Positions 36,554-46,081 are shown, counted from the first letter of the stretch. The stretch: DNA of 64,000 nt from Streptococcus iniae (GCF_030732225.1 NZ_CP132230.1:1979001-2043000); one strand, 5' to 3'. The notes: a model not told the origin generated them from the sequence alone. Numbers and translations are program-made.

Positions 36554-37735
36554 ATGAGTTTATCCATCATGACAAAACACAAACACCTAACTCTCTCAGA
36601 CCGTAATGACATCCAATCTGGTTTGGATAGAGGAGAAACCTTTAAAGCCATCGGGCTTAATCTACTGAAACACCCTACTACTATCGCAAAAGAAGTCAAA
36701 CGAAATAAGCAACTAAGAGAATCAACCAAAGACTGCCTAGACTGTCCGCTACTAAGAAAAGCTCCCTATGTTTGTAATGGGTGTCCAAAGAGGAGGATCA
36801 ACTGTGGTTACAAGAAGACCTTCTATCTTGCTAAGCAAGCTCAAAGGAACTACGAAAAACTTTTAGTTGAATCTAGAGAAGGAATCCCTTTGAACAAAGA
36901 GACCTTCTGGAAAATAGATAGAGTCCTTTCTAATGGGGTCAAGAAGGGCCAACGTATCTATCATATCCTCAAAACCAACGATCTAGAAGTGAGTTCTTCA
37001 ACCGTTTATCGACACATCAAGAAAGGCTACCTATCCATCACACCAATCGACCTACCTAGAGCTGTGAAGTTCAAAAAAAGGCGAAAGAGCACACTCCCTC
37101 CTATTCCAAAAGCGATTAAAGAAGGGCGACGGTACGAGGATTTTATAGAACTCATGAACCAATCAGAGCTGAACTCCTGGCTTGAAATGGACACGGTTAT
37201 TGGACGGATTGGTGGAAAGGTCCTTCTCACCTTCAATGTCGCCTTCTGTAACTTCATCTTTGCCAAACTGATGGATTCTAAGACAGCTATCGAAACTGCT
37301 AAACACATACAGGTCATTAAGAGGACACTCTATGATAACAAGAGAGACTTCTTCGAACTCTTTCCTGTTATCCTAACGGATAATGGTGGGGAATTCGCTA
37401 GAGTGGATGATATTGAGATAGATGTTTGTGGACAGTCTCAACTCTTCTTTTGTGACCCTAATCGGTCTGACCAGAAAGCAAGAATCGAGAAGAATCATAC
37501 CCTCGTGAGAGACATACTGCCTAAGGGGACTTCCTTCGACAACTTGACTCAAGAGGACATTAATCTGGCACTATCTCATATCAACAGCGTTAAGAGACAG
37601 GCTCTAAATGGTAAAACGGCTTATGAGCTATTCTCTTTTACTTACGGAAAAGACATCGCAAGTATACTCGGTATTGAGGAAATTACTGCGGAAGACGTCT
37701 GCCAATCTCCCAAACTATTAAAAGACAAAATCTAA
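36554..37735 (+). CDS. IS30-family transposase with Cys-rich insert
   Basis: A 393-residue transposase, longer than the classic IS30 protein. An N-terminal helix-turn-helix (LTLSDRNDIQSGLDRGET, then KHPTTIAKEVKRNK) is followed by a six-cysteine segment (CLDCP ... CNGCPKRRINCGYKK, with Cys spaced like a zinc ribbon). The DDE residues are in LEMDTVIG (about 213), LTDNGGEF (about 276) and RIEKNHTLVRDILPKG (about 312). The start could also be the ATG at 36569 (MTKHKHLTLSDRN); neither has a clear ribosome site. It seems full length. Confidence 0.85.
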   Translation: MSLSIMTKHKHLTLSDRNDIQSGLDRGETFKAIGLNLLKHPTTIAKEVKRNKQLRESTKDCLDCPLLRKAPYVCNGCPKRRINCGYKKTFYLAKQAQRNYEKLLVESREGIPLNKETFWKIDRVLSNGVKKGQRIYHILKTNDLEVSSSTVYRHIKKGYLSITPIDLPRAVKFKKRRKSTLPPIPKAIKEGRRYEDFIELMNQSELNSWLEMDTVIGRIGGKVLLTFNVAFCNFIFAKLMDSKTAIETAKHIQVIKRTLYDNKRDFFELFPVILTDNGGEFARVDDIEIDVCGQSQLFFCDPNRSDQKARIEKNHTLVRDILPKGTSFDNLTQEDINLALSHINSVKRQALNGKTAYELFSFTYGKDIASILGIEEITAEDVCQSPKLLKDKI

Positions 37736-37900
37736 TAAAAGACAAAATCTAACCTAATCAACTAACTGATACAACCTAAACGTCTCACACTAACTTCAAC
37801 CATAGCGGAACTTAATCTGAAACGCTTTCAGATGAGGAGGTTTTCTTGTACCCTTTTTTTGCGATTTTTAACTCTGAAAACCTATGAAATCAAGTATTAT

Positions 37901-37970
37901 AAAAACCAACGGAACTTAGTCTGAGACGGATTTTCGTTGGTTTTTATTGGTTTTTATCAGACTAAATTCC
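37901..37970 (+). repeat. Overlapping inverted and direct repeats at the right end of the second IS
   Basis: AAAAACCAAC (37901-37910) pairs with GTTGGTTTTT (37936-37945), a possible transposase terminator. GGAACTTAGTCTGA (37911-37924) pairs with TCAGACTAAATTCC (37957-37970) at 13 of 14 positions. A related direct copy, GGAACTTAATCTGAAACG, starts at about 37806. Confidence 0.6.
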
Positions 37971-38045
37971 ATTTCTACTAGAGGTGGAACTTACTTTGAG
38001 AATTTAGCGGCAAATCAAAGATGAACAATTTAGTAAGGCTAAGTT

Positions 38046-40571
38046 TTAATGGTTTATTTCTTTCGTTTCCTCCAAAGATTTTGCACTATCAGTATCTGAG
38101 AGGTCCGTCTCTTTTTCCTTATCGTTTTGATCTGAGCCTGTCCTTGACACTTCTAAAGTCTCTTTCATCTCCTTGCTTTCATCTAAGTCATCTAAGCCAT
38201 CTGAGACTAAGGCATCCTCACCAGAAACAGGATTAACAAACTCATCTAACCAGCTACTTGTTCTTCCAACTGCTTGATTTGTTTTAGGCTGTTGCGTCCT
38301 TACTTCTTCTGAGGATTCTTTGCGTTCAGGAGTAGTCTCATGATTGGCTTTGTTGAAGTGCATTGTATAAACAGTATCTGATGTTACTGGTTTGTTCAAT
38401 TCTTCTTTACTCAAGTTATCTTTAGTTTCATCACGTTTATAACCTGGATCTGCTTGTGCCCAAGGTGGTAAAATACCGGCTTGTGCTAGGGAATAATTTT
38501 TTCTAACAAGGTAAACAAGGGTTTTACTTCTGCCTGTACGTGTCACCAATTGACCACCTTCTTCTGCCTTAAAGCCAACTGCTGCATAATTCTCAGGATT
38601 ATGATAGTAGAAATTGCGATGTCTACTTGGGTCATCTTTATCCGTCGGATTATTGCTGTCTGCAGCCACATATGGACCGATATAAGGAGCTGTTGTTCCA
38701 AAGGCTGCCAAGTTTACTGTAACACCAACTTTAGCATTTTCATCCTTTTCATAAGAACCCGAACGGCGGTACTCAATGAATTCAAAATTTGGATGTGGAA
38801 CAGGTTCTGGATCTACTAAACCTTGTTGTCTTGCTTCTTTCCATGTTAACTCTGGGTTAACCAGATAGTAGAATCCACCTTGAACATGGCCATTAAGTTT
38901 AAGACGCCCATTCGTAAAGGTTGTGTAACGAACAGGAACGTAGGTTGATAAATCAAAGTCATCGAAATTATCTCCAGGGCCATAAACATTCTTTTCTGGT
39001 TTTTTTCTAAATTTGTCAAAGTCAACATAGAAAGCTTGGTGTTCCCTTTCCATTTTTCCTTTTGTTGGCATGGTTGCATTCCAACCTTTAAAGACACGTC
39101 CTTCTTCTTTAACAGCCTCTGGAAGTTTAATGTTGACATCTTCCCAATTCATGTCTTTACGAACTAAATAATAGATGCGTTTGGTTTTTTGACCATTAAT
39201 TTTCAGGTCGCCATAATGGCTATTGGTACTAAAGGTTAGCAAGATAAAGTTTTTAATATTTTGTATCCCCTCAACCTTATATTTATCATAAACCCCATTA
39301 CGTGTTAAGTTATCCATTGAACCTTCTGTATAAAATGGACCATAAACTGTTTGTGTCTCTTGGTCTAGAGTAGTGCTCTCTGTTTTGACATCACGTTCTG
39401 GATCGTCTGGTAAATCGGGATCAATTTTATAAACATGGGCATGGTCGCCATGACGAACACTCATATAGTTTCCATCCACCGTAATGTCTTCTCGCTTCAC
39501 TTGAAAACGTGCCATGTACTCTTTGATCAGTCTTTCTTTACGTTGTTCAAAACTTTCACCATCTTCTTTTCTAAGAATATGGTCTTCAGGACTAACAAAT
39601 GGCTTACTTGGATCAAGATCTTTCAAGAAAATAAGATGAGTGTGCTCTTCATGTGGGTACTCTAACCCAACTTGCCCTTGATGGATTACTTTTTTAATGC
39701 GGCTAGAATCAATACCTAAACCTTTTGCTAGATAAGCCCGTTTCAACTGGTAATCAGCCTCTTCTTCTTCTGTTAAGGTTTTTGTCTCTCCTTTAGATTT
39801 ATAGCGATCCACTAGATAAGACCATTTACTCTTACTCAAAGCTTCAAAACTTATTGGGTGTAAATGGTTGCCATGTTTGACTAAAATACCTGTATCTGTA
39901 CTTCCACTGATATTTGTACCATCAAATAAGAAGCCATCACTGGTTCTAAAGTCAAGCCCCGACACACCAGCTTGATGAGAAATGACAGGAGGTTGAGCTG
40001 GCAAGAATGGTCTTGTAGTACTGATGTGATGAACAAGGTTAGTGCCTAAACTTGATTTTAAAATATAGTGGTAATGATCGCCATGGCGAACAGTGTAACC
40101 ATTAGCATCCTCTGCCACAATATCATTAGGGTTAAAGACATAACCATCATCGGCATGACCAGCAGCTGACCTAGCTTGAGAGCTTGCAGAAGCCTGTGAA
40201 ACTGGCCCTTCCTTATAGGTTTTAGGAATCAAATACTCCCACTTTGTTCCCTTTAAGTCTGAATAAAAGAAAAAGTGTTTGTGGTCACCATGTTTTACAA
40301 TAATGCCCGATTCTGTTTTCCCTTCAATCTGTGATTCACTGGTCAGCATAAAGCCATCATCGGTCGGTTTATCAATCCCTGAAATCTCTTTGTTTCGTGA
40401 TTTCTTCGATGATTTGACAGCTTTAGCTTTTTTGGATTTTGACAGTTTTTGATGCTTTTTATGCCCTTGAACCCCTTCTTTTGCCGGCTGTGATTGACAA
40501 GCCGAAAGCGCAAGACTGCACGATAGTAAAATACCCGTTAGGCATAAAAGACGATTCTGCTTTTTAATCAT
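38046..40571 (-). CDS. Streptococcal histidine triad lipoprotein (Sht/Pht family)
   Basis: An 841-residue surface lipoprotein: lipobox LSAC (Cys 24), then a Lys-rich stretch and five HxxHxH triads: HGDHKHF, HGDHYHY, HGNHLHP, HEEHTHL and HGDHAHV. These bind zinc and serve zinc acquisition with AdcA/AdcAII; family members also bind factor H or other host proteins. After the last triad (about residue 382) come three InlB/MucBP-like repeats with YYLV (about 440-720) and an acidic tail. The promoter carries an AdcR-type operator, fitting induction in zinc starvation. The usual partner lmb/adcAII is not next to it here. An IS element lies just downstream. Confidence 0.88.
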   Translation of the reverse strand: MIKKQNRLLCLTGILLSCSLALSACQSQPAKEGVQGHKKHQKLSKSKKAKAVKSSKKSRNKEISGIDKPTDDGFMLTSESQIEGKTESGIIVKHGDHKHFFFYSDLKGTKWEYLIPKTYKEGPVSQASASSQARSAAGHADDGYVFNPNDIVAEDANGYTVRHGDHYHYILKSSLGTNLVHHISTTRPFLPAQPPVISHQAGVSGLDFRTSDGFLFDGTNISGSTDTGILVKHGNHLHPISFEALSKSKWSYLVDRYKSKGETKTLTEEEEADYQLKRAYLAKGLGIDSSRIKKVIHQGQVGLEYPHEEHTHLIFLKDLDPSKPFVSPEDHILRKEDGESFEQRKERLIKEYMARFQVKREDITVDGNYMSVRHGDHAHVYKIDPDLPDDPERDVKTESTTLDQETQTVYGPFYTEGSMDNLTRNGVYDKYKVEGIQNIKNFILLTFSTNSHYGDLKINGQKTKRIYYLVRKDMNWEDVNIKLPEAVKEEGRVFKGWNATMPTKGKMEREHQAFYVDFDKFRKKPEKNVYGPGDNFDDFDLSTYVPVRYTTFTNGRLKLNGHVQGGFYYLVNPELTWKEARQQGLVDPEPVPHPNFEFIEYRRSGSYEKDENAKVGVTVNLAAFGTTAPYIGPYVAADSNNPTDKDDPSRHRNFYYHNPENYAAVGFKAEEGGQLVTRTGRSKTLVYLVRKNYSLAQAGILPPWAQADPGYKRDETKDNLSKEELNKPVTSDTVYTMHFNKANHETTPERKESSEEVRTQQPKTNQAVGRTSSWLDEFVNPVSGEDALVSDGLDDLDESKEMKETLEVSRTGSDQNDKEKETDLSDTDSAKSLEETKEINH

Positions 40572-40596
40572 AAAAGTTAACTCTCCTTTATTTTAA

Positions 40597-40608
40597 TTTA
40601 CCAGTTAA
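40597..40608 (-). promoter_or_regulatory. AdcR-type zinc operator of sht
   Basis: On the minus strand TTAACTGGTAAA matches the AdcR consensus TTAACYRGTTAA at 11 of 12 positions. It lies directly after the -10 box, covering the expected transcription start. Confidence 0.75.
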
Positions 40609-40636
40609 GTATATACCTTTTTCTAATCAGATTCAA
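40608..40636 (-). promoter_or_regulatory. sht promoter
   Basis: On the minus strand TTGAAT (40631-40636), exactly 17 bases, and TATACT (40608-40613). The zinc operator begins at the last base of the -10. Confidence 0.75.
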
Positions 40637-40672
40637 TAGTTTTTCTAAGATAATTCTTTCTTTTGGAAGACA

Positions 40673-40700
40673 AAAAGAGAACGGCCTTAAACGTCCTCTT
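40673..40700 (-). terminator. Terminator of tadA, overlapping its last codons
   Basis: On the minus strand AGAGGACG (40692-40699) pairs with CGTTCTCT (40677-40684) and is followed by TTTTTG. The stem begins inside the tadA coding end. Confidence 0.7.
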
Positions 40701-41193
40701 GCTTATCTATTTTTTTGGCATCCTTTTTCTTCTGACGATTTTGACGGAAAAAGTTCTGCATAATTGCTGCGCAGTCATGGGCTAAAAGCCCCATTTCAAC
40801 CTCAACACGGTGATTAAGACGGTGATCAGACAAAATATCATAAAGGCTACCCGCAGCCCCGAATTTTTGATTACTAGCACCAAAAATAACCCGCGGAATC
40901 CTTGCTAAACCAATAGCTCCGCTACACATCACACACGGCTCAATAGTCACAACTAAGGTCGTGTCTAAAAGACGCCAATTACCTTGGTGGTGATTGGCTT
41001 CGTTTATGGCCATGATCTCAGCATGCATGATAGCCTGATTTAATTCCTCACGCGCATTGTGTCCACGACCTATTATCTGGCCATCTTTAACAATAACACA
41101 ACCAATGGGAATTTCTTCTTTAAGGAGGGATTTCTCTGCTTCTTTCAAAGCTTCCCGCATAAAATATTCTTTTTCTTCTTGACTATAATCCAT
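40687..41193 (-). CDS. tadA: tRNA-specific adenosine deaminase
   Basis: TadA deaminates A34 to inosine in tRNA-Arg(ACG). The 168-residue protein has the zinc-dependent deaminase motifs HAEIMAINEA (His ligand and catalytic Glu, about residue 57) and PCVMCSGAI (two Cys ligands, about 87). The C-terminal tail is Lys-rich. It overlaps the upstream MBL hydrolase gene by one base, so the two are probably co-transcribed, and its terminator overlaps the 3' end of the gene. Confidence 0.95.
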   Translation of the reverse strand: MDYSQEEKEYFMREALKEAEKSLLKEEIPIGCVIVKDGQIIGRGHNAREELNQAIMHAEIMAINEANHHQGNWRLLDTTLVVTIEPCVMCSGAIGLARIPRVIFGASNQKFGAAGSLYDILSDHRLNHRVEVEMGLLAHDCAAIMQNFFRQNRQKKKDAKKIDKQEDV

Positions 41194-41972
41194 TAGGTAT
41201 TACACCCCAAATCCCAAACCTTACCTGGACAAGCCAAGTCAACTGGTATGGCATCCGCATATTTTTGTGTCTCTGCCTTTAAAATCGCCAAATGATTTTC
41301 TGGATCAATTCCTTGCGGCGCTACAGGTGGCATATGGGTTAAGACCAATGTTTTGACCTTAGCTTCTTGAGCAATGAGGCCTGCCTCTTTACTGGTTAAA
41401 TGGGCAATATGATTCTCCATTCCCTCATACAAATAGACATCTGCTAAGAACAGGTCTGCATCACTAGCAAAAGACGAAAGGCCTTCAAAATAGCCAGTAT
41501 CTGCTGTAAAGACTAAGACTTGCCCTGTCTTACGCTCCACTATTCTAAAAGCATAACAAACAACTGGGTGAACTGTTTTGATGAAAGTAATGTCAAACGG
41601 ACCTATAGACTGACTTCCATTAATATCATAGGCAATACCTTCTGAAACACCATCTAAAGTCAGTTTTTCAAATTCATGAATGTCTTCATTATGGCCATAA
41701 ATCGGTAAAACCTTTGCTTGCCACAAGTGTTTCGGATAAAGTTGGCGATAATGGCGCAGAACCCCCAAATCAGCCACATGATCAGGGTGGTAATGACTGA
41801 TAATAACAGCATCCAAATCAAGCGGACTCATGACCTTTTCCAATTCATTAACAGCGCGACTGCCCGCATCCATCAAAAGGGTGAAGCCATCTTCTCCTGT
41901 TAGTAAATAGGATGTTGTTCCCGCATTCTGATAGGGGTAAGCTCCCCAAGATCCCAGACATCTAATCTCCAT
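41193..41972 (-). CDS. Metallo-beta-lactamase-fold hydrolase
   Basis: A 259-residue cytosolic protein with the MBL metal motif HYHPDHVADL (about residue 59), a second His in TVHPVVCY (about 134), Asp in FTADTGYF (about 157) and His in LTHMPP (about 215). The pattern is that of RNase Z-like or YhfI-type hydrolases; length is too short for RNase Z and the exosite is absent. Substrate unknown. It overlaps tadA by one base. Confidence 0.8.
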   Translation of the reverse strand: MEIRCLGSWGAYPYQNAGTTSYLLTGEDGFTLLMDAGSRAVNELEKVMSPLDLDAVIISHYHPDHVADLGVLRHYRQLYPKHLWQAKVLPIYGHNEDIHEFEKLTLDGVSEGIAYDINGSQSIGPFDITFIKTVHPVVCYAFRIVERKTGQVLVFTADTGYFEGLSSFASDADLFLADVYLYEGMENHIAHLTSKEAGLIAQEAKVKTLVLTHMPPVAPQGIDPENHLAILKAETQKYADAIPVDLACPGKVWDLGCNT

Positions 41973-42049
41973 GTCAACTCCTCGATTTTTATTTCTTCTA
42001 TTATATCAAAAAATCGTCTCCTGTGACGGGATGAGCAGGGCACCTGATT

Positions 42050-42586
42050 TTACGACTGCTTAATAAAGGCATCCTTAATACGACTAGCAATCACAATTGC
42101 AAGCACAGCTTTCAGGGTATCCCCTGGAATAAAAGCCAAGTTAGACAACAAAGCTGTAACAAGTGACATGCCGGTAAAATGCGACAACCAAATAGCACCT
42201 AAAATATCAACCAAAAGCACACCAGTTAGTAAAAGTGCTGTGATCGCCTTCATTTGTTGGGGCACAGGCAAAGCCTTGTAAGCTAGTGTGAAAAAAGCTG
42301 GTGTTAGTAACCAACCAATAACGTAACCAGCTGTTGGCCCTGCTAGAACTGGAAGTGTGCTACTGCCACCTGAAAATACCGGTAGAAAAATTCCCAAGAG
42401 TAAAAAAATGAGAACAGTCATCGTACCACGTTTAGCACCTAAGACAAGAGCCGTTAACATAACTGCTAAATTCTGAAGAACAATCGGTACTGGAATAAAT
42501 CCCAAAGGGATTGCTGGAATCATCCCTAAAACGATCATCAAAGTGGCCATCATTGCCATATATACTAAGTCTTTTGTTTTAAACAT
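42050..42586 (-). CDS. bioY: Biotin transporter substrate-binding subunit BioY
   Basis: BioY is the membrane S-component that captures biotin and works with the shared ECF ATPases, not in this window. The 178-residue protein has about six hydrophobic segments and the family features PVPIVLQNLAVMLTALVLGAKRG and SGGSSTLPVLAGPTAGYVIGW. It follows the CHY zinc-finger gene after nine bases in the same direction, and a BirA-type operator precedes the pair. Streptococci lack full biotin synthesis, so uptake is essential for fatty-acid synthesis. Confidence 0.93.
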   Translation of the reverse strand: MFKTKDLVYMAMMATLMIVLGMIPAIPLGFIPVPIVLQNLAVMLTALVLGAKRGTMTVLIFLLLGIFLPVFSGGSSTLPVLAGPTAGYVIGWLLTPAFFTLAYKALPVPQQMKAITALLLTGVLLVDILGAIWLSHFTGMSLVTALLSNLAFIPGDTLKAVLAIVIASRIKDAFIKQS

Positions 42587-42595
42587 AAAGTCTCC

Positions 42596-42907
42596 TCAAT
42601 TAAAATAAATAGAACTGTGCCTTGCACATTCAGGATTAAATGGTTTCTGACAATTTGGACATGCCTTTGTTTCATACTCTTTTCTTGACAAGAAGGTGCG
42701 ACAGGCTCCACAAATTACTGGAAGTGCTTCTGAAGTATCTGTGGCTGCAAAAGGATGGTTTTCCATCTCATCATGGCAGTGATAACAGGCATAGTATTTT
42801 TGACAAACCTGACATTTCAAAGCAACAATGTCTGTTAAACTGTGATAATGCACACATCGTGATTGAGCATCTAAGCCAATTCCAAATACCATCATATTTC
42901 CATTCAT
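42596..42907 (-). CDS. CHY zinc-finger protein
   Basis: A 103-residue protein with the cysteine-histidine array of the CHY finger: CVHYH, CQVCQKYYACYHCHDEMENH, CGACRTFLS and CPNCQKPFNPECARH. These residues should bind two or three zinc ions. Bacterial CHY proteins are uncharacterised. Here it is the first gene of an operon with bioY, behind the BirA-type operator, which suggests but does not show a link with biotin supply. The start is the ATG at 42907, 9-12 bases downstream of a -10-like TAAACT, so the leader must be very short. Confidence 0.85.
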   Translation of the reverse strand: MNGNMMVFGIGLDAQSRCVHYHSLTDIVALKCQVCQKYYACYHCHDEMENHPFAATDTSEALPVICGACRTFLSRKEYETKACPNCQKPFNPECARHSSIYFN

Positions 42908-42935
42908 TGTATTAGTTTAAAAAACTATTCTCTCT

Positions 42936-42967
42936 TTGTCAACCCGTTTTTTAAATAAGGTTAACAA
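42936..42967 (-). promoter_or_regulatory. BirA-type biotin operator overlapping the promoter
   Basis: On the minus strand TTGTTAACC, a 14-base spacer and GGTTGACAA form an inverted repeat with one mismatch, the pattern of BirA operators in Firmicutes. The second half-site contains TTGACA (42937-42942), the -35 of a promoter whose -10 is TAAACT, 17 bases further on. Binding would block transcription. Confidence 0.85.
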
Positions 42968-43010
42968 AAACACCAAAAAAACACCTCAAGAATTAGAAGC
43001 CACTTAAAGA

Positions 43011-43042
43011 GACCCTCCCACAAAAATTTGTGAGCTAGGGTC
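43011..43042 (+). repeat. Two-tier hairpin before the TspO-like gene
   Basis: GACCCT (43011-43016) pairs with AGGGTC (43037-43042) and, inside, CACAAA (43019-43024) with TTTGTG (43027-43032). No T-run follows, so it is not a standard terminator. It lies upstream of TATAAT (43067-43072), so it would be DNA-level or an operator-like element for this gene. Confidence 0.5.
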
Positions 43043-43102
43043 ACTATTCATTGGTCATTTTTAAGTTATAATAGAAGAAAAATGAGAAATGAGTGACTAT
43101 CT

Positions 43103-43870
43103 ATGAAAAAAGAAAAATGGTTGGCCTACACACTCTTCATCGCCCACAGCATGACCTTACTTCTTAACTATTTAACTGCAACTGGATATTTAACAGGTCA
43201 CAGTCAAAAAGACATTTCTAATCACTACCATACCCTAATCACCCCTTCATCAGCAGCTTTTTCTATCTGGTCCGTCATTTATTTTTTACTTCTTATCATT
43301 ATTGTCAAAGCTTATCTGACAAAAGAAGCTACTTATCTTGAAAAACTTAAAGCCATTTACCCATTTGTTATGGGAACTTTCCTTTTTAATGCTTTGTGGG
43401 TCATCAGTTTTACAAGTCATCAGATTGGCTTATCTACACTGCTAATTTCACTTTATACTGTATTTCTGCTAATAATCCTTATCTTTTTAAAGCAATTGGA
43501 AAACAAACTCTCTCTTCTTAGTATGAGTTTTGGCATCCACTTTGGCTGGTTACTCATTGCAACACTTGTCAATTGGACAATCTTTTTTCAAAAAATCAAC
43601 TGGGAACAGCCTGTTATTTCAACAATACTATTAGCAATTATTCTTGTACTTCTTAGTATTTTTGTCATTTGGCTTGCCAACAAAATCAACAACCCTTTTG
43701 TCTTACCACCACTCAGTTGGGCCTTTTACTTTATCTTTACCGAAAATCAACTTGGACCAGTTCATTTGGCTAAAATAACAATTGGTTTTTTAGCTCTTGC
43801 TTTAGCCATTCTTATAGCACTTACTTTTAGTTATATGATGATTCAAAGCTTGCGAAAACAACACTATTAA
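43103..43870 (+). CDS. TspO/MBR-like integral membrane protein
   Basis: A 255-residue protein with about seven hydrophobic segments. The stretch TPSSAAFSIWSVIYFLLL (about 49) followed by FNALWVISFTSH (about 97) and HFGWLLIATLVNW (about 150) resembles the extended bacterial TspO/tryptophan-rich sensory proteins, which bind porphyrins or related ligands. The Trp content is lower than in classic TspO, so the call is tentative. Monocistronic, with -10 TATAAT at 43067 and a terminator shared with tgt. Confidence 0.6.
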   Translation: MKKEKWLAYTLFIAHSMTLLLNYLTATGYLTGHSQKDISNHYHTLITPSSAAFSIWSVIYFLLLIIIVKAYLTKEATYLEKLKAIYPFVMGTFLFNALWVISFTSHQIGLSTLLISLYTVFLLIILIFLKQLENKLSLLSMSFGIHFGWLLIATLVNWTIFFQKINWEQPVISTILLAIILVLLSIFVIWLANKINNPFVLPPLSWAFYFIFTENQLGPVHLAKITIGFLALALAILIALTFSYMMIQSLRKQHY

Positions 43871-43875
43871 CAAGA

Positions 43876-43921
43876 AAAACCCTTGAACAAGGCATAAACT
43901 TCCTTGTCCAAGGGCTTTTTA
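43876..43921. terminator. Bidirectional terminator between TspO-like gene and tgt
   Basis: CCCTTG (43880-43885) with CAAGGG (43909-43914), extended by ACAAGG/CCTTGT inside; A-run on one side and TTTTT on the other. Confidence 0.8.
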
Positions 43922-43922
43922 A

Positions 43923-45113
<1,191 letters not shown>

Positions 45114-45208
45114 TCACCTTAGTGAGAACCACTTTATTCTATCAAATTTTAAGCCTCTTGTCATTCCAATCGACAAGTTAATCAAACGATTTCTTATCCC
45201 TATTAGTA

Positions 45209-45217
45209 TGTTATAAT
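45209..45217 (+). promoter_or_regulatory. Extended -10 promoter of the DUF975 gene
   Basis: TG-T-TATAAT (45209-45217) puts the transcription start at about 45224, immediately before the AAAGGAG ribosome site (about 45223-45229), so the leader is only about ten bases. Confidence 0.6.
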
Positions 45218-45234
45218 AAATGAAAGGAGTTACA

Positions 45235-46038
45235 ATGACACATTCACTACTAAAAAAAGAAGCTAAAGCTTGCTTAGAAAATTTACCTGGTAAAATCTTG
45301 CTTTACCTTTTACCTCTATTATTGACACTATTTCAATTTGGACTTCAAGTTCACCAAAGATACCTCTTAGAAATGGGCGCCGCAATAGCAACTGCCCCTT
45401 CACTTTTTCCTCTATTGCTTAGAATCATCTCAGCCTTCCTTTTTCTTTCAGCTTCATTTGCCCTTCTTGCTGCTCTTCGTGGGCAAAAGGATAAATTGAC
45501 TGTCAACGATAGTACGCTGAGCTTGACTCGGCCTTATTTTTGGAAATCAACTTTTCTATTACTTTTTCGCTACCTCCTAAATACTTTATGGTCACTTACC
45601 TTTTTCATTGGTGTGGTTATCCTGACAGTTGGAACGATCTTGGCTTTTGGTGCACTAAATAAAGGGAACCCTCTAACAGGACCTCTTTTGCTATCTGGTC
45701 TTGGCCTAAGCGTTACCATTATAGGAGCAATCATTGCTTTAAATCGGAAAATCGCATATAGTATGGCTGGACCAATCATGTATGATCAGATACGTCTGAA
45801 CACTTACATTGGCTCAGTTGAGTGTCTTAATGATAGTGTGGCTTTGATGAAAGGGCACAAATGGCAATATTTCAAACTGGTTTGTAGCTTTATCGGTTGG
45901 TTCATCCTAGTTATATTTAGTCTGGGTATCTTAGCTTTCTATGTTATTCCCTACTACAAAACCACTAGTCTATGCTTCTATGAAAAACTTCGCAAAGCAC
46001 ATGAAGCTGAACTAGCAGACACATCATTAACTGAATAG
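45235..46038 (+). CDS. DUF975 family membrane protein
   Basis: A 267-residue protein with about five or six hydrophobic segments (around 25-40, 60-85, 115-145, 150-170, 215-245), a charged amphipathic start (SLLKKEAKACLENLPGKI) and the YKTTSLCFYEKL end typical of DUF975 proteins. Function is unknown; some relatives sit near stress or protein-quality genes. I chose the ATG at 45235 because AAAGGAG precedes it; the ATG at 45220 lies upstream of the ribosome site and the predicted transcript start. Divergent from tgt. Confidence 0.8.
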   Translation: MTHSLLKKEAKACLENLPGKILLYLLPLLLTLFQFGLQVHQRYLLEMGAAIATAPSLFPLLLRIISAFLFLSASFALLAALRGQKDKLTVNDSTLSLTRPYFWKSTFLLLFRYLLNTLWSLTFFIGVVILTVGTILAFGALNKGNPLTGPLLLSGLGLSVTIIGAIIALNRKIAYSMAGPIMYDQIRLNTYIGSVECLNDSVALMKGHKWQYFKLVCSFIGWFILVIFSLGILAFYVIPYYKTTSLCFYEKLRKAHEAELADTSLTE

Positions 46039-46042
46039 AATT

Positions 46043-46073
46043 AAAAGAGACTGCACTGAGCAATCTCTTTTTG
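46043..46073. terminator. Terminator between the DUF975 gene and perR
   Basis: AAAAGAGA (46043-46050) pairs with TCTCTTTT (46064-46071), with T on the plus and A/T on the minus side, in the 43-base gap between convergent genes. Confidence 0.75.
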
Positions 46074-46081
46074 ATTGTATT

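Larger units (their letters stand above)
36454..38008 (+). mobile_element. Second IS30-type insertion element with nested inverted repeats
   Basis: Bounded by 13-base direct repeats. The terminal 21 bases match as inverted repeats at 18 positions, with core TCTCAAAGTAAGTT perfect. Total length of 1555 bp is long for IS30. Two further inverted-repeat pairs lie inside: GAAGTTAGTGTGA (about 36493) with TCACACTAACTTC (about 37786), and GGAATTAAGTCTGA (about 36523) with TCAGACTAAATTCC (37957-37970). It inserted between sht and ffs, 24 bases beyond the sht stop. Confidence 0.7.

Noticed and set aside
45220-45234. Upstream start codon of the DUF975 protein
   Set aside because: AAAGGAG lies between this ATG and the one at 45235, and the promoter position would leave it untranscribed.
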